Positions 55,301 through 64,000 are shown, numbered from the stretch's first letter. The stretch: DNA of 64,000 nt from Desulfocapsa sp050291935 (GCA_050291935.1 JBNKKR010000013.1:17141-81140), one strand, 5' to 3'. Made by a program: numbers and translations. The notes: generated by a model from the sequence alone, not told the origin.

Positions 55301-56176
55301 TTACGAATTGGCGGCTTGTGCATACAATATACGATCATGCCCGGCATAATCTTTGTGCACAGAAATTTTACTAAACGATTGCTCCATCTCGTTGTTTTCT
55401 GAAAATATTTTCCGTACCCGCTCTTTTTGTTCAGCACCTATTTCCATAAAAAGATGTCCACCTGGTTGCAGTCTTCCCTGAAGCTGTGACCGAATCCGTG
55501 AAATAGATTCAACACCATGGATACCGCCATCAAGGGCTATAGGTGGTTCAAATAAAGCTACCTCTGGCTGTAAGCCAGCATCCATTTCAAAAGAGCTTAC
55601 ATAGGGAGGGTTTGATACCACGCAAGAAATACTATTATTGCGGCCAATTCCGGAAAGCAGATCTGCACGTAGCAAAAATACGAGATCTGCAACCCCGTGT
55701 TTTTGACAATTTTTTTTAGTTATTTCTAAAGCTTCAGCAGAAATATCAATTGCCAGTACCTGTCTTCGCAACTCTTTAGCAAGCACGACGGCAATCACAC
55801 CACTCCCACAACAAAGGTCTACCAACAACCCAGTTGCAAAGTCCTTTTTACTATTTTGGGCAATCACCCTTTCAAGTAGCTGTTCCGTTTCAGGACGAGG
55901 GATCAAAACATCCGGTGTCACCAGAAAATCAAGGGACCAAAATTCCTGGGTACCAATAATGTAAGCCAGTGGCTCACGGCTAAGTCGACGCTTGAGCAGT
56001 AAAGTAAATTGTTCAATAACAGCCTGGGAAAGTAATTCATTATAACGCAAATACAACTCGGTACGAGAACAACCAAGACAAAAACCCAGCAACAACTCCG
56101 CATCAATGGAAGAAGACCCAATGCCGGCATCACACAATGCGTTGATACTGGTCTGTAGTAACTCGAAAACCCGCAT
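55301..56176 (-). CDS. prmC: release factor glutamine methyltransferase
   Basis: 291 residues. SAM motif LVDLCCGSGVIAVVLAKEL near 122 and the glutamine-binding NPPYVSSFEM near 190. Methylates the GGQ glutamine of release factors; prfA is immediately upstream and shares one base with its start. Confidence 0.95.
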   Translation of the reverse strand: MRVFELLQTSINALCDAGIGSSSIDAELLLGFCLGCSRTELYLRYNELLSQAVIEQFTLLLKRRLSREPLAYIIGTQEFWSLDFLVTPDVLIPRPETEQLLERVIAQNSKKDFATGLLVDLCCGSGVIAVVLAKELRRQVLAIDISAEALEITKKNCQKHGVADLVFLLRADLLSGIGRNNSISCVVSNPPYVSSFEMDAGLQPEVALFEPPIALDGGIHGVESISRIRSQLQGRLQPGGHLFMEIGAEQKERVRKIFSENNEMEQSFSKISVHKDYAGHDRILYAQAANS

Positions 56177-57246
56177 TACTGAATTTGTTTGAGTTTCTCT
56201 TCCTGATCGTGGGTAATAAGGGGATTAAGGACTTCCTCAAGTTTTCCGGCAATAATTGTATCAAGTTTATAGAGGGTCAGGTTGATGCGGTGATCAGTGA
56301 GCCTCCCTTGGGGAAAGTTATAGGTTCGTATACGCTCACTGCGATCACCACTTCCCACCTGACTTTTTCGATCTTCTGAAATTTTATTATGATGTTCCTG
56401 CTCCATCTTATCAAGCAAGCGGGCTCTTAACACGGTTAGTGCCTTGGCTTTATTCTTATGCTGTGATTTTTCATCCTGACAGGTGACAACCAGCCCAGTG
56501 GGTAAATGGGTAACACGAACAGCAGAATCTGTTGTATTTACAGATTGTCCACCTGGCCCTGAAGCTCTATACACATCAAATTTCAGCTCACTCATATCGA
56601 TATTGAGTTCAACCTCATCGGCCTCGGGAAGAATGGCCACAGTCACCGCTGAAGTGTGAATACGTCCCTGGGTTTCTGTTGCAGGAACTCGCTGCACCCT
56701 ATGCACCCCGCTCTCAAACTTCAATTTCGAATAAACCGATTCTCCACGAATTAGAGCAATCATCTCCTTAAATCCACCAATTCCCAATGGGTTTGACGAG
56801 ATAATTTCCACCTTCCAGCCCTGAGATTCCGCATAACGTGAATACATACGAAACAAATCCGCTACAAAAAGTGCGGCCTCATCCCCTCCTGTTCCGGCAC
56901 GGATCTCAAGGAACGTGTTCCGCTCATCGTTTGGATCTTTGGGCAATAGGAGAAGAAGTATTTCCTGTTGTATTCCTCCAAGGCGCTCTTCAAGGGTTAC
57001 AATTTCCTCTCTTACCATTTCAAGGAGTTCCGGATCTTCATCACCGTTTTGCAACAGCTCTTTATTCTCCGTTATTTCTTCTCCAACTGCATCATTTTCA
57101 TCATAGAGTTGTTGCAACTTCGAAAGGTGCGCATGTTCTTGAGCAACCTTCTGATACGCTTTTTGGTCGCCTATCAGTGAAGGATCAGAAAGTTTACCCT
57201 CCAAGTGGGCAATTTTTTCGTCTAGATCTGCTAATTTTTCAATCAT
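56176..57246 (-). CDS. prfA: peptide chain release factor 1
   Basis: 356 residues. The codon-recognition PAT motif in RVPATETQGRIHTSAV marks RF1 (UAA/UAG), not RF2 (UGA), and GGQ is in ASGPGGQSVNTTDSAVRV. With a UGA-containing selenoprotein nearby at 700-924, note that RF2, not RF1, would compete at that codon. Ends overlapping prmC. Confidence 0.96.
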   Translation of the reverse strand: MIEKLADLDEKIAHLEGKLSDPSLIGDQKAYQKVAQEHAHLSKLQQLYDENDAVGEEITENKELLQNGDEDPELLEMVREEIVTLEERLGGIQQEILLLLLPKDPNDERNTFLEIRAGTGGDEAALFVADLFRMYSRYAESQGWKVEIISSNPLGIGGFKEMIALIRGESVYSKLKFESGVHRVQRVPATETQGRIHTSAVTVAILPEADEVELNIDMSELKFDVYRASGPGGQSVNTTDSAVRVTHLPTGLVVTCQDEKSQHKNKAKALTVLRARLLDKMEQEHHNKISEDRKSQVGSGDRSERIRTYNFPQGRLTDHRINLTLYKLDTIIAGKLEEVLNPLITHDQEEKLKQIQ

Positions 57247-57285
57247 TGATATGTAAGAGAAAAGTGAACTGAAGAGACTCCAAAC

Positions 57286-57323
57286 AGAAAGTCCACAACC
57301 TGCAATCAGGCTGTGGACTTTCT
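57286..57323. terminator. hairpin between prfA and rpmE
   Basis: AGAAAGTCCACAACCTG pairs with CAGGCTGTGGACTTTCT (one mismatch). Likely ends the rpmE transcript on the minus strand; the T-run is short. Confidence 0.6.
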
Positions 57324-57398
57324 AGAAAAACAAATCAATTTCTTGTTTAAACGGCTCTTTCCAGCCATTTACCGAAGAAAAGAAAGCGTGATAAGAAA

Positions 57399-57617
57399 TT
57401 ATTTGGCCTTCTTATCGTAATGCTTTGCATAACGCTTTTTAAACTTCTCAATTCGCCCAGCAGTATCGACCAACTTTTGCTTTCCAGTGAAAAAAGGATG
57501 GCAGGCGGAACAAATCTCGACTTTCATCTCCGGTAAAACAGAACCCAGCTCTACCTCATTTCCACAACCACATACTGCCGTGATCTTATGATATTCCGGA
57601 TGTATATCACTTTTCAT
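57399..57617 (-). CDS. rpmE: 50S ribosomal protein L31
   Basis: 72 residues. Four cysteines (CGCG near residues 16-19, CSAC near 36-39) mark the zinc-binding C+ form. FFTGKQKLVDTAGRIEKFKKRY is the conserved C-terminal part. Preceded by ATAAGGATACAAGATT. A palindrome lies 24 bases upstream. Confidence 0.95.
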   Translation of the reverse strand: MKSDIHPEYHKITAVCGCGNEVELGSVLPEMKVEICSACHPFFTGKQKLVDTAGRIEKFKKRYAKHYDKKAK

Positions 57618-57640
57618 AATCTTGTATCCTTATAAAATAA

Positions 57641-57655
57641 GTGGTTAATAACCAC
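57641..57655. promoter_or_regulatory. palindrome in rpmE leader
   Basis: GTGGTTAATAACCAC is a near-perfect 15-base palindrome just before the rpmE ribosome binding site, downstream of an extended -10 candidate (TGGTACAAT, minus strand). Possible operator for a dimeric regulator. Confidence 0.4.
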
Positions 57656-57746
57656 ACTTAACATTGTACCATACCAAAGCACGCCAAATATAATAACCCA
57701 GGCAGAAATTTCAAGTATTATTGTATCTAACTTTATGGAGGAGGCG

Positions 57747-57807
57747 CTAAAGCTGAGTTGAGCAGCTTGTCTGCTCATACGAAACTTATATACCCTGGTG
57801 GTATAAG
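57747..57807 (+). repeat. three-hairpin intergenic repeat, copy B
   Basis: CTAAAGCTGAGTTGAGCAGC and the next 23 bases match the minus strand of copy A with one change (33 nearly identical bases), then ATACCCTGGTGGTATAAG closes the element. The central hairpin 2 of copies A and C is missing. It lies 5 bases from the rho stop. Confidence 0.75.
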
Positions 57808-57812
57808 AAGTG

Positions 57813-59063
57813 CTATTGACTCATTTGATCAAAAAATTCTTCGTTGGTTTTTGTCTGTTTGAGCTTATCAAGCAGAAATTCCATACCACTGGCTGGATTC
57901 ATGGAAGCAAGTAGCTTTCGTAATATCCATACACGATTCAATACGTCCTTATCAAGAAGAAGGTCTTCTTTACGAGTACCTGATCGTTTAACATCTATGG
58001 CTGGATAAATACGCCTGTCGGACATCTTTCTATCCAGTACAACTTCCATATTTCCAGTACCTTTAAACTCCTCAAAAATCACATCGTCCATTCGACTCCC
58101 GGTTTCAACAAGGGCAGATGCAACGATGGTTAGACTACCTCCATCTTCTATATTTCTAGCAGCACCAAAAAACCGTTTGGGTCTGAGCAAGGCATTTGCT
58201 TCCACACCACCAGACAAAATTTTTCCACTTGCCGGGGTAACTGTGTTATATGCCCTTGCCAAACGAGTAATACTGTCGAGCAAAATAACAACATCTTTTT
58301 TATGCTCCACAAGCCGTTTCGCCTTCTCAATAACCATCTCTGCCACTTGAATATGTCGCTGTGGAGGTTCATCAAAGGTGGAGCTTACCACCTCTGCAGT
58401 GGTTACCGTTCGCTCCATTTCCGTCACCTCTTCAGGTCTCTCATCGATAAGGAGAATTATCAGATAGACTTCTTTGTGATTTCTGGCAATGGAATTGGCT
58501 AAATTCTGAATAAGAACCGTTTTTCCTGTACGGGGTGGCGCAACAATTAACCCACGTTGTCCCTTACCAAGGGGACACATCATCTCCATAAGACGCATGG
58601 AAAAATTATCAGGTTGCCATTCGAGTTTAAACTTTTCCTGAGGGTGTAATGGAGTTAAGTTTGAAAAGACAGTTTTTCTTTTAGCAGCAGCAGGAGTATC
58701 AAAATTGACAAACTCTACCTTTAACAGAGCAAAATAACGTTCTCCCTCTTTTGGTGCCCGAACCTGTCCTTCTATGGTATCTCCGGTACGAAGCCCCAAG
58801 CGACGAATCTGCGAAGGTGACACGTAAATATCATCCGGACCCGGCAAATAATTATAATCGGGAGCCCTTAGAAAACCAAAACCATCAGGAAGAATTTCAA
58901 GCACACCACTTCCCCGCATCTTTCCATCCTTGTCAGCTTCAGCTTTAAGAATGGCAAAAATCAGTTCCTGTTTACGAAGCGTGCTAACACTTTCGACCTT
59001 GAGCTTACGCCCAAGCTTAACAAGTTCTGCAATCTTCTTGAGTTTTAAATCAGCCAGATTCAT
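57813..59063 (-). CDS. rho: transcription termination factor Rho
   Basis: 416 residues. N-terminal RNA-binding domain (GSGVLEILPDGFGFLRAPDYNY), Walker A APPRTGKT near residue 176, and the Q/R-loop segments of the helicase. Hexameric RNA-dependent ATPase. ACAGGAGAGTAAACGGA precedes the ATG. coaE lies upstream across a 547-base gap. Confidence 0.96.
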   Translation of the reverse strand: MNLADLKLKKIAELVKLGRKLKVESVSTLRKQELIFAILKAEADKDGKMRGSGVLEILPDGFGFLRAPDYNYLPGPDDIYVSPSQIRRLGLRTGDTIEGQVRAPKEGERYFALLKVEFVNFDTPAAAKRKTVFSNLTPLHPQEKFKLEWQPDNFSMRLMEMMCPLGKGQRGLIVAPPRTGKTVLIQNLANSIARNHKEVYLIILLIDERPEEVTEMERTVTTAEVVSSTFDEPPQRHIQVAEMVIEKAKRLVEHKKDVVILLDSITRLARAYNTVTPASGKILSGGVEANALLRPKRFFGAARNIEDGGSLTIVASALVETGSRMDDVIFEEFKGTGNMEVVLDRKMSDRRIYPAIDVKRSGTRKEDLLLDKDVLNRVWILRKLLASMNPASGMEFLLDKLKQTKTNEEFFDQMSQ

Positions 59064-59610
59064 TCCGTTTACTCTCCTGTATATGGGCTGTTTATTACCG
59101 GGATTATGGTTGGGAAATACAAAGCTTATAGTAAATTTACTTTTATAAAATAGGGTAATTGCTCTTTGAATATGATAACGGGCGCCGCTATCTACAAAAA
59201 GCAGCGCAACATGCTATTAAAAAATATGATATAAAAGATGGGATTAGTTTGGTTTTATATATAGCGAGAAATGCAGCCACCGGTGGTGACATGCCGTTTT
59301 ACAAAACAAATCGTTTGCCAATGCATCTAACACTGCATCACAACGTTACCTCTTCCTTTTCAAAGAAAAATTCAAACAAGATACGTATACCGATAAAGCT
59401 AAGATGAGCGGCTTGCTGCTCATATAAAACTCACACCACTCAAGGTGGTACCTCAAAAAAGTTCCCTGGTGGTATAAGTCATTCTTCATCAGTACCAGAC
59501 ATCGGACGATAACTCTCTATCTTCTCTCGAATGGCAAAGCAGAACGAACTGTTCCCCTTGAATCTAGGTTATACTAAGGTTTCTAAAAAAGGCTGTCAAG
59601 CTTTATTCAT
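59064..59610. other. 547-base gap between rho and coaE
   Basis: Holds repeat copy C (59394-59478), the rho leader and presumably its promoter. The rest is AT-rich. One plus-strand frame of 82 codons (59159-59407) has a TTG start and no ribosome binding site; I do not believe it. The gap breaks an otherwise compact minus-strand run. Confidence 0.5.
59394..59478 (+). repeat. three-hairpin intergenic repeat, copy C
   Basis: ATAAAGCTAAGATGAGCGGC, then CTTGCTGCTC, CACACCACTCAAGGTGGTA and CCCTGGTGGTATAAG: the same block order as copies A and B, with more changes in hairpin 1. Confidence 0.7.
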
Positions 59611-60219
59611 TTATTCCCTTCGCTTTGTTGCAAATGGACCACCCTCCACCAAACATTCAAGTTGCTCAAGGGTTTTGGCAAACGGGCCAGAATTATCTAT
59701 CCAGTAATCGGCCAGCTTAATTTTATCCTGCATGGGTATCTGGGCTGCAATACTTCGAATAGCTGATCCTTTACTCACCTTATCCCTTCTCATTATACGC
59801 TCCACACAGGTCTCTTCTTCAGCATAGACCATTATCGAGCAATCAAAATCGTTCTGCCACCCGGTTTCAAAAAGAAGGGGAATTTCTATAAGTAATGAAA
59901 CGCCATTTCCATATGCTTTCTCACATTTTTTTAAAATATTCTTTCGAACCAATGGATGAATTATTCCATCTACCTTTTTTCGTAAGTTCTTGTCTGAAAA
60001 AAGTAGTTCTCTAAGGACAGGCCTATTAAGGGAACCATCGGCCTGAAAACAACTGGCTGGACAGACCATCTTCATTGCCCTTTGCGCCTCGCCTTCAACT
60101 TGCAGCAAATCGCGGCAGATCAAATCGGCACTGACCAGATCAACAGACAACATATCAGCAAGGGCAGCAGCAACACTACTCTTACCAGAACCAATACCTC
60201 CTGTTACCACCACATTCAA
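59611..60219 (-). CDS. coaE: dephospho-CoA kinase
   Basis: 202 residues. P-loop GGIGSGKSSVA at residues 7-17, then DLVSADLICRDLLQ and HPLVRKNI, all CoaE features. Last step of coenzyme A synthesis. The start overlaps the stop of the RluD-type gene by 4 bases. Confidence 0.94.
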   Translation of the reverse strand: MNVVVTGGIGSGKSSVAAALADMLSVDLVSADLICRDLLQVEGEAQRAMKMVCPASCFQADGSLNRPVLRELLFSDKNLRKKVDGIIHPLVRKNILKKCEKAYGNGVSLLIEIPLLFETGWQNDFDCSIMVYAEEETCVERIMRRDKVSKGSAIRSIAAQIPMQDKIKLADYWIDNSGPFAKTLEQLECLVEGGPFATKRRE

Positions 60220-61193
60220 AAAAACACCTCAAGTCTGTCAAAGCCTTTTGCTCTTAACATCTCGATATTTTGCATAAAGTCAGGCCATAATGGTGCGTTA
60301 AAAGAAAGTTTTTCACAGCTATTTGGATGAGAAAAACTAAGATAATACGCATGGAGCATTTGTCTTGAAAAACATTTTTCTTGTTTTGAACGCCCATAGA
60401 GTTTATCTCCTGCCACAGGATGTCCTAAATGCGCCATATGAATACGAATCTGATGGGTCCGTCCAGTCTCTATTTTCACTTTCACAAGGCTCCACCCATC
60501 AACATACTCCTCTAAGACCTGCCAATTAGTAGCAGCATACTTTCCTTTTGATGGATCACAGACTGCCATTTTTTGCCTATTCACAGGATGTCTTGCTATA
60601 TGAGTAACAATTCTACCTTGCTTTTCTGCTAAAATTCCACGGACAAGGGTGATATATACTTTCTCAACCCTTCGTTCTTGAAAGGCATCTGCAAGTGAGC
60701 AGTGAGCATTTACGGTTTTGGCAACCACCATTACTCCACTGGTATCTTTATCCAGCCTATGAACAATCCCTGGACGGGTTGCATCACCGATTTCAGCAAG
60801 TGCTTGACAATGATAGAGTAGACCGTTCACCAGCGTCCCATCTGGGTTACCATGGGCCGGGTGAACAACCAAATCAGGGGGTTTTGAAAGTACAAGAAGA
60901 GAAGAGTCCTCGTAGAGGATATCAAAATTAATTTTTTGAGGTGCTATTACGGGTTCGTGGGGAACATAAAGATTTCCAACAACTTTTTCACCCGCTTTTA
61001 GCTTGTAACTACATTTTTTTTCTTGTCCATCAACACGGACCAAGCCATCACGTATGGAACGAATGATATGATTTCTGGAAACAGCAGGATTACAACGGAC
61101 GAGATAATGATCAAACCTACTGCCGCTATGCGAAGCAGTAACTTCCAGTTGCACAGAAGCAGCAGGTAACGTCTTAGAAGGATCCTTCAACAA
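60216..61193 (-). CDS. RluD-type pseudouridine synthase
   Basis: 325 residues. S4 domain near residues 20-75, the catalytic Asp in HRLDKDTSGVMVVAKT, and GRTHQIRIHMAHLGHPVAGD. RluA/RluD/YfiI family, which modifies 23S rRNA; the exact uridine cannot be told. Overlaps coaE by 4 bases. Confidence 0.9.
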   Translation of the reverse strand: MLKDPSKTLPAASVQLEVTASHSGSRFDHYLVRCNPAVSRNHIIRSIRDGLVRVDGQEKKCSYKLKAGEKVVGNLYVPHEPVIAPQKINFDILYEDSSLLVLSKPPDLVVHPAHGNPDGTLVNGLLYHCQALAEIGDATRPGIVHRLDKDTSGVMVVAKTVNAHCSLADAFQERRVEKVYITLVRGILAEKQGRIVTHIARHPVNRQKMAVCDPSKGKYAATNWQVLEEYVDGWSLVKVKIETGRTHQIRIHMAHLGHPVAGDKLYGRSKQEKCFSRQMLHAYYLSFSHPNSCEKLSFNAPLWPDFMQNIEMLRAKGFDRLEVFF

Positions 61194-61211
61194 GTTAAGG
61201 CTACGGGTTTT

Positions 61212-61691
61212 CTAGATAAAAAGTTTCTCGATCATTTTTTCTGTTTTTGATTCATCAACTTTTCTGGCAAGGGAAATTTCCGTCACCAGCAAGCTCTTTG
61301 CAGTATCCATCATTTTGCGCTCTCCATAGGAAAGATCCTTATCCACGGACAAAAGATACAAATCGCGCAACACCGCAGCGACCTCATGGATTGACCCTGT
61401 CTTAATCTTTTCCATATATTCACGATAGCGACGGTTCCACGTTTGAGTTCCAATCTCAGCATCGCGGTCTTTTAGGATATCGAGGACCTTTTCGACTTCC
61501 TTCTTAGAAATAATTGCACGAAGTCCGACATTATCGCTGCTCGCAGTCGGAATCATTATTTTCATTTCATTGTCAAGAATCTTCATGACATAAAACGGCT
61601 GTTCAACACCCGCTATGGTTTGAGATTCTATGGTTTCTATCACACCAACTCCATGGGCCGGATATACGGCCATATCACCTTCAGCAAACAA
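61212..61691 (-). CDS. CarD/CdnL-type RNA polymerase-binding regulator
   Basis: 159 residues. N-terminal Tudor-like domain (FAEGDMAVYPAHGVGVIETI) that contacts RNA polymerase beta, then the helical DNA-interaction domain with RRYREYMEKIKTG. CdnL-type proteins stabilise open promoter complexes, notably at rRNA promoters. Preceded by CAGGAGGATAC. First gene before the RluD-type synthase. Confidence 0.92.
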   Translation of the reverse strand: MFAEGDMAVYPAHGVGVIETIESQTIAGVEQPFYVMKILDNEMKIMIPTASSDNVGLRAIISKKEVEKVLDILKDRDAEIGTQTWNRRYREYMEKIKTGSIHEVAAVLRDLYLLSVDKDLSYGERKMMDTAKSLLVTEISLARKVDESKTEKMIEKLFI

Positions 61692-61859
61692 AGTATCCTC
61701 CTGGAAGAACTTCAGAGATTTGTATTACAATTTGTGTTAATTACTTTTTTATAAAAAAAAGATACCCTTAAGTTATGTAATGAATAATACAAGCAAGCTC
61801 ACAGGACAAAAAAACTACCACAAATCCCCCCCCAGGAATCACTAACGCAAGAAACAATT

Positions 61860-61868
61860 ATTATACCA
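61860..61868 (-). promoter_or_regulatory. extended -10 promoter for carD
   Basis: Minus strand TGGTATAAT, a TGN-TATAAT extended -10; the -35 region is weak. It would give a leader of about 160 bases. Confidence 0.4.
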
Positions 61869-61956
61869 CACTTGTCCAAAAAGTGCTCTGAAAAAACAAC
61901 AAGTTGTTTCCCTCGAATCCTTAATATGTGGCCAATTAAGGCAGCAGAACAATGGG

Positions 61957-62550
61957 TTATTTTACACTGTTGATCATATTCATGGTTTTTGAGGGACCAA
62001 AGAGCACAAATGACTCAATTCCTTCAAGCAAAAGAGGTATACGCGCAGTAAACAGTTGTTGTTCACCGCCGGAAAGCGAAGTGAGCACAAAACGCTCAAC
62101 GGGAATATCGGGATGGATTTCATTTTTACCAGGCCTTCCAATACCTATTTTCAGTCGAAAAAAATCCTTTGTTGCTAAGGATTGGATAATAGAGCGAATT
62201 CCATTATGTCCGCCATGACCACCGCCACGTACTATTTTTAATCGACCAGGATGCATATCCAGATCGTCGTGAACAACAAGAATATTCTCCACAGATATTT
62301 TAAAATAATCGACTAAAGAGGAAATCGGCCCGCCTGAACGATTCATATAATTATTGGGTTTCAACAAATAAACCACTCTGCCGTCAAGCCATGTTTTACA
62401 ATAAAGCCCATCCCATTTTCTATGCTGAAGTGGAGCGTTCCATTGTTTGCTCAAGGCATCAATAACCGTAAAACCAACATTGTGCCTAGTGCTTATGTAT
62501 TTGCTTCCCGGATTTCCAAGGCCGACAATTAAATACCGTTCTTCGCTCAC
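61957..62550 (-). CDS. pth: peptidyl-tRNA hydrolase
   Basis: 197 residues. LIVGLGNPGSKYISTRHNVGF with the catalytic His, LKPNNYMNRSG, VVHDDLDMHPGRLKI and GGHGGHNGIRSI are all present. Rescues tRNA from peptidyl-tRNA. Usual prs-rplY-pth order. Confidence 0.96.
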   Translation of the reverse strand: MSEERYLIVGLGNPGSKYISTRHNVGFTVIDALSKQWNAPLQHRKWDGLYCKTWLDGRVVYLLKPNNYMNRSGGPISSLVDYFKISVENILVVHDDLDMHPGRLKIVRGGGHGGHNGIRSIIQSLATKDFFRLKIGIGRPGKNEIHPDIPVERFVLTSLSGGEQQLFTARIPLLLEGIESFVLFGPSKTMNMINSVK

Positions 62551-62580
62551 CGCTCAATTCACCAGTCTTATCATATAACA

Positions 62581-62620
62581 AAAAAAAATCCGGGAAGCTT
62601 GCAGAGCAACCTTCCCGGAT
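62581..62620 (-). terminator. terminator after rplY
   Basis: Minus strand ATCCGGGAAG pairs with CTTCCCGGAT, followed by a run of eight T. Lies between rplY and pth. Confidence 0.8.
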
Positions 62621-62642
62621 CAACATCTAAATCAAATAGTAA

Positions 62643-63302
62643 CTAAGCGTCAGCTCCTTCTCCTTCAGCTGCTCCCTCAGCACTATCTTCGACTACTTCT
62701 TCCTCGCTTTGAGCTGCAGCTTCTTCAGCAGCAGCAAGGGCAGCAGCAGCCTTAGCAGAAATCACCTCAACGCATACCGTATCACAAGAAGACACCATCT
62801 TCACACCATCGGGTATGGCAATATCTGCAAAGGTAATGGCCTGTCCGGAATCAAGCTCTGTTACATCAAGGGTAATAGAATCGGGAATATCAAGGGGCGC
62901 GCCCTCAAGAACAATCACAGGTTTTACGAGTATCAATTCTCCACCTTTATCGACACCTTTCGCCTTTCCAACAATATCGATTTTTACAGTGAAAGTCCTC
63001 GGTGCATCAAGGTTGATTTCATAAAAATCCGCATGGATCAAGGAATCTGTAACAGGATCCGTTTGCACTTCACGCATCATCACATGGCGCAAATCATCCC
63101 CAATGGACAAATTTACCACCGCATTTTTACGACTAATGCTATGCAGGCTCTTTACAAACGCTTTCGTATTCAACTGCAACGCCATCACATCTTTGTTATT
63201 TCCGTATAGAACCGCTGGGGTACTACCACTTACACGCAGACGACGCATGGCACCCTTGCCAAAGGTATCTCTTGGTGAAGCGGAAATATCTACTTGTAAC
63301 AT
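62643..63302 (-). CDS. rplY: 50S ribosomal protein L25/Ctc
   Basis: 219 residues, the long TL5/Ctc form. The L25 domain spans about 1-90 (RDTFGKGAMRRLRVSG), the beta-rich TL5 C-terminal domain 95-185, and an Ala/Glu-rich tail ends the chain. Binds 5S rRNA. AAGGAGGAATAT precedes the ATG. Confidence 0.95.
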   Translation of the reverse strand: MLQVDISASPRDTFGKGAMRRLRVSGSTPAVLYGNNKDVMALQLNTKAFVKSLHSISRKNAVVNLSIGDDLRHVMMREVQTDPVTDSLIHADFYEINLDAPRTFTVKIDIVGKAKGVDKGGELILVKPVIVLEGAPLDIPDSITLDVTELDSGQAITFADIAIPDGVKMVSSCDTVCVEVISAKAAAALAAAEEAAAQSEEEVVEDSAEGAAEGEGADA

Positions 63303-63390
63303 ATATTCCTCCTTACTCCTAAATCCATTACCCAGTAAGGATTCGGGAACAGTCTTTCATTCTTTATCTTAGTAAAATCGTACGTACCAG

Positions 63391-64000
63391 CTACACAAAA
63401 AGTGAACTGATTGAACCTTCTGTATGTATACAATCAATTGCCTCTGCCAATAGATTGGAAACAGACAACACTTTTATCTTATCACAGGTTTTCGCATCCC
63501 CCTGCAATGGAATAGAATTTGTAACCACAAGAGAACTCAGTTCCGACTTGTTCAACCGTTCAATGGCTGGTCCTGAGAGTACAGGATGCGAACAACAGGC
63601 ATGCACTTCGGTTGCACCATGTTTAAGAAGGGTTGCGGCTCCATTACAAAGCGTTCCAGCAGTATCGACCATATCATCAAGAAGAATCGCTGTCTTCCCG
63701 TTGACATCACCGATCACATGGACGGCCTCACATTCATTTGGTCTATCACGCCTCTTATCAATAATGGCAAGCCCAGCGTCAAGCCTTTTGGCAAAGGCAC
63801 GCGTTCTCTCAACGCCGCCGGCATCGGGTGAGACCATAACTACATTCTTGAATTTATCCTTGATATAATCCAAAATCACAGGTGCCGCGTACAAATGATC
63901 CACCGGGATATTAAAAAAGCCCTGTATCTGACCAGCATGTAAATCCATGCTTAAAACCCGCCTTACCCCCACGGCCATAAACATCTCAGCCACGACCTTA
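63391..64000 (-). CDS. prs: ribose-phosphate pyrophosphokinase, 5' part outside window
   Basis: The frame continues past base 64000, so the N-terminal third is missing. Visible are VLSMDLHAGQIQGFFNIPVDHL, then VVMVSPDAGGVERTRAFAKRL and the PRPP loop AILLDDMVDTAGTL. It makes PRPP for nucleotide, His and Trp synthesis. rplY follows after 88 bases. Confidence 0.95.
   Translation of the reverse strand, partial: KVVAEMFMAVGVRRVLSMDLHAGQIQGFFNIPVDHLYAAPVILDYIKDKFKNVVMVSPDAGGVERTRAFAKRLDAGLAIIDKRRDRPNECEAVHVIGDVNGKTAILLDDMVDTAGTLCNGAATLLKHGATEVHACCSHPVLSGPAIERLNKSELSSLVVTNSIPLQGDAKTCDKIKVLSVSNLLAEAIDCIHTEGSISSLFV

Noticed and set aside
59159..59407. 82-codon plus-strand frame between rho and coaE
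   Set aside because: TTG start, no ribosome binding site, no recognisable motif, and its end runs into repeat copy C.
4667..59478. Three hairpin repeats as a CRISPR-like array
   Set aside because: The copies are dispersed, not regularly spaced, differ in length and have no spacers or cas genes nearby.

Overview
The window is ordinary chromosomal DNA of a Gram-negative bacterium, most likely a sulfate-reducing or sulfur-cycling member of the Desulfobacterota near the Desulfobulbales. I infer this from gene content: PqiA/PqiB lipid transport, an ADP-forming acyl-CoA synthetase with CoA-transferase, MglA/roadblock genes, a reduced Rieske/cytochrome b pair, and an apparent UGA-decoded selenoprotein. 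Gene order is also typical (tig-clpP-clpX-lon, xerC-hslV-hslU, prs-rplY-pth, coaE-rho-rpmE-prfA-prmC-murA). There is no rRNA, prophage, insertion sequence or CRISPR array. The four tRNAs are Asp(GUC), Val(UAC), Leu(UAG) and Leu(UAA).

Layout. 1-1586: end of a 4Fe-4S protein, a hidden 74-residue TusA-like selenoprotein (minus, 700-924) and its YkgJ-type partner gene. 1784-4654: two single-unit PqiA proteins and PqiB. 4749-10405 (minus): an acetyl-CoA module of CoA-transferase/GNAT fusion, ADP-forming acyl-CoA synthetase, AcuB-like CBS protein and AcuC-like deacetylase. 10498-11594: thioredoxin-fold protein and a cation exchanger. 11683-16113: branched-chain amino-acid synthesis, with leuA behind a classical leader-peptide attenuator and ilvBN divergent from it. 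16217-21166: psd, pssA, asd, rsmD, coaD, Rieske protein and cytochrome b. 21250-25698 (minus): roadblock protein, MglA GTPase and a 1121-residue acidic repeat protein. 26086-29535: ade, tatD-like and yggS. 29639-35869: two tRNAs, lon, clpX, clpP, tig and tRNA-Leu.

36104-47113: DsbA-like protein, PhoH, a YbeY-PdxJ fusion, tRNA-Leu, small proteins, hslUV-xerC, xseB-ispA-dxs. 47183-53961: sugar epimerase, class II aldolase, tatC, GIY-YIG protein and a PilR/PilS-type pair. 54004-64000 (minus): murA, prmC, prfA, rpmE, rho, coaE, RluD-type synthase, carD, pth, rplY and the incomplete prs.

The most notable observations are: (1) the selenoprotein, whose Sec codon falls on the catalytic Cys position of TusA, with a SECIS-like hairpin 18 nt downstream and a strong ribosome binding site; (2) a complete leu attenuator (promoter, 28-codon leader peptide with a Leu cluster, competing hairpins, terminator); (3) the MglA/roadblock/acidic-protein module; (4) a three-copy hairpin-rich intergenic repeat; (5) the YbeY-PdxJ fusion; (6) an operon joining acetyl-CoA enzymes with a candidate acetyltransferase and a deacetylase. 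Everything was read by eye; no database search was made.
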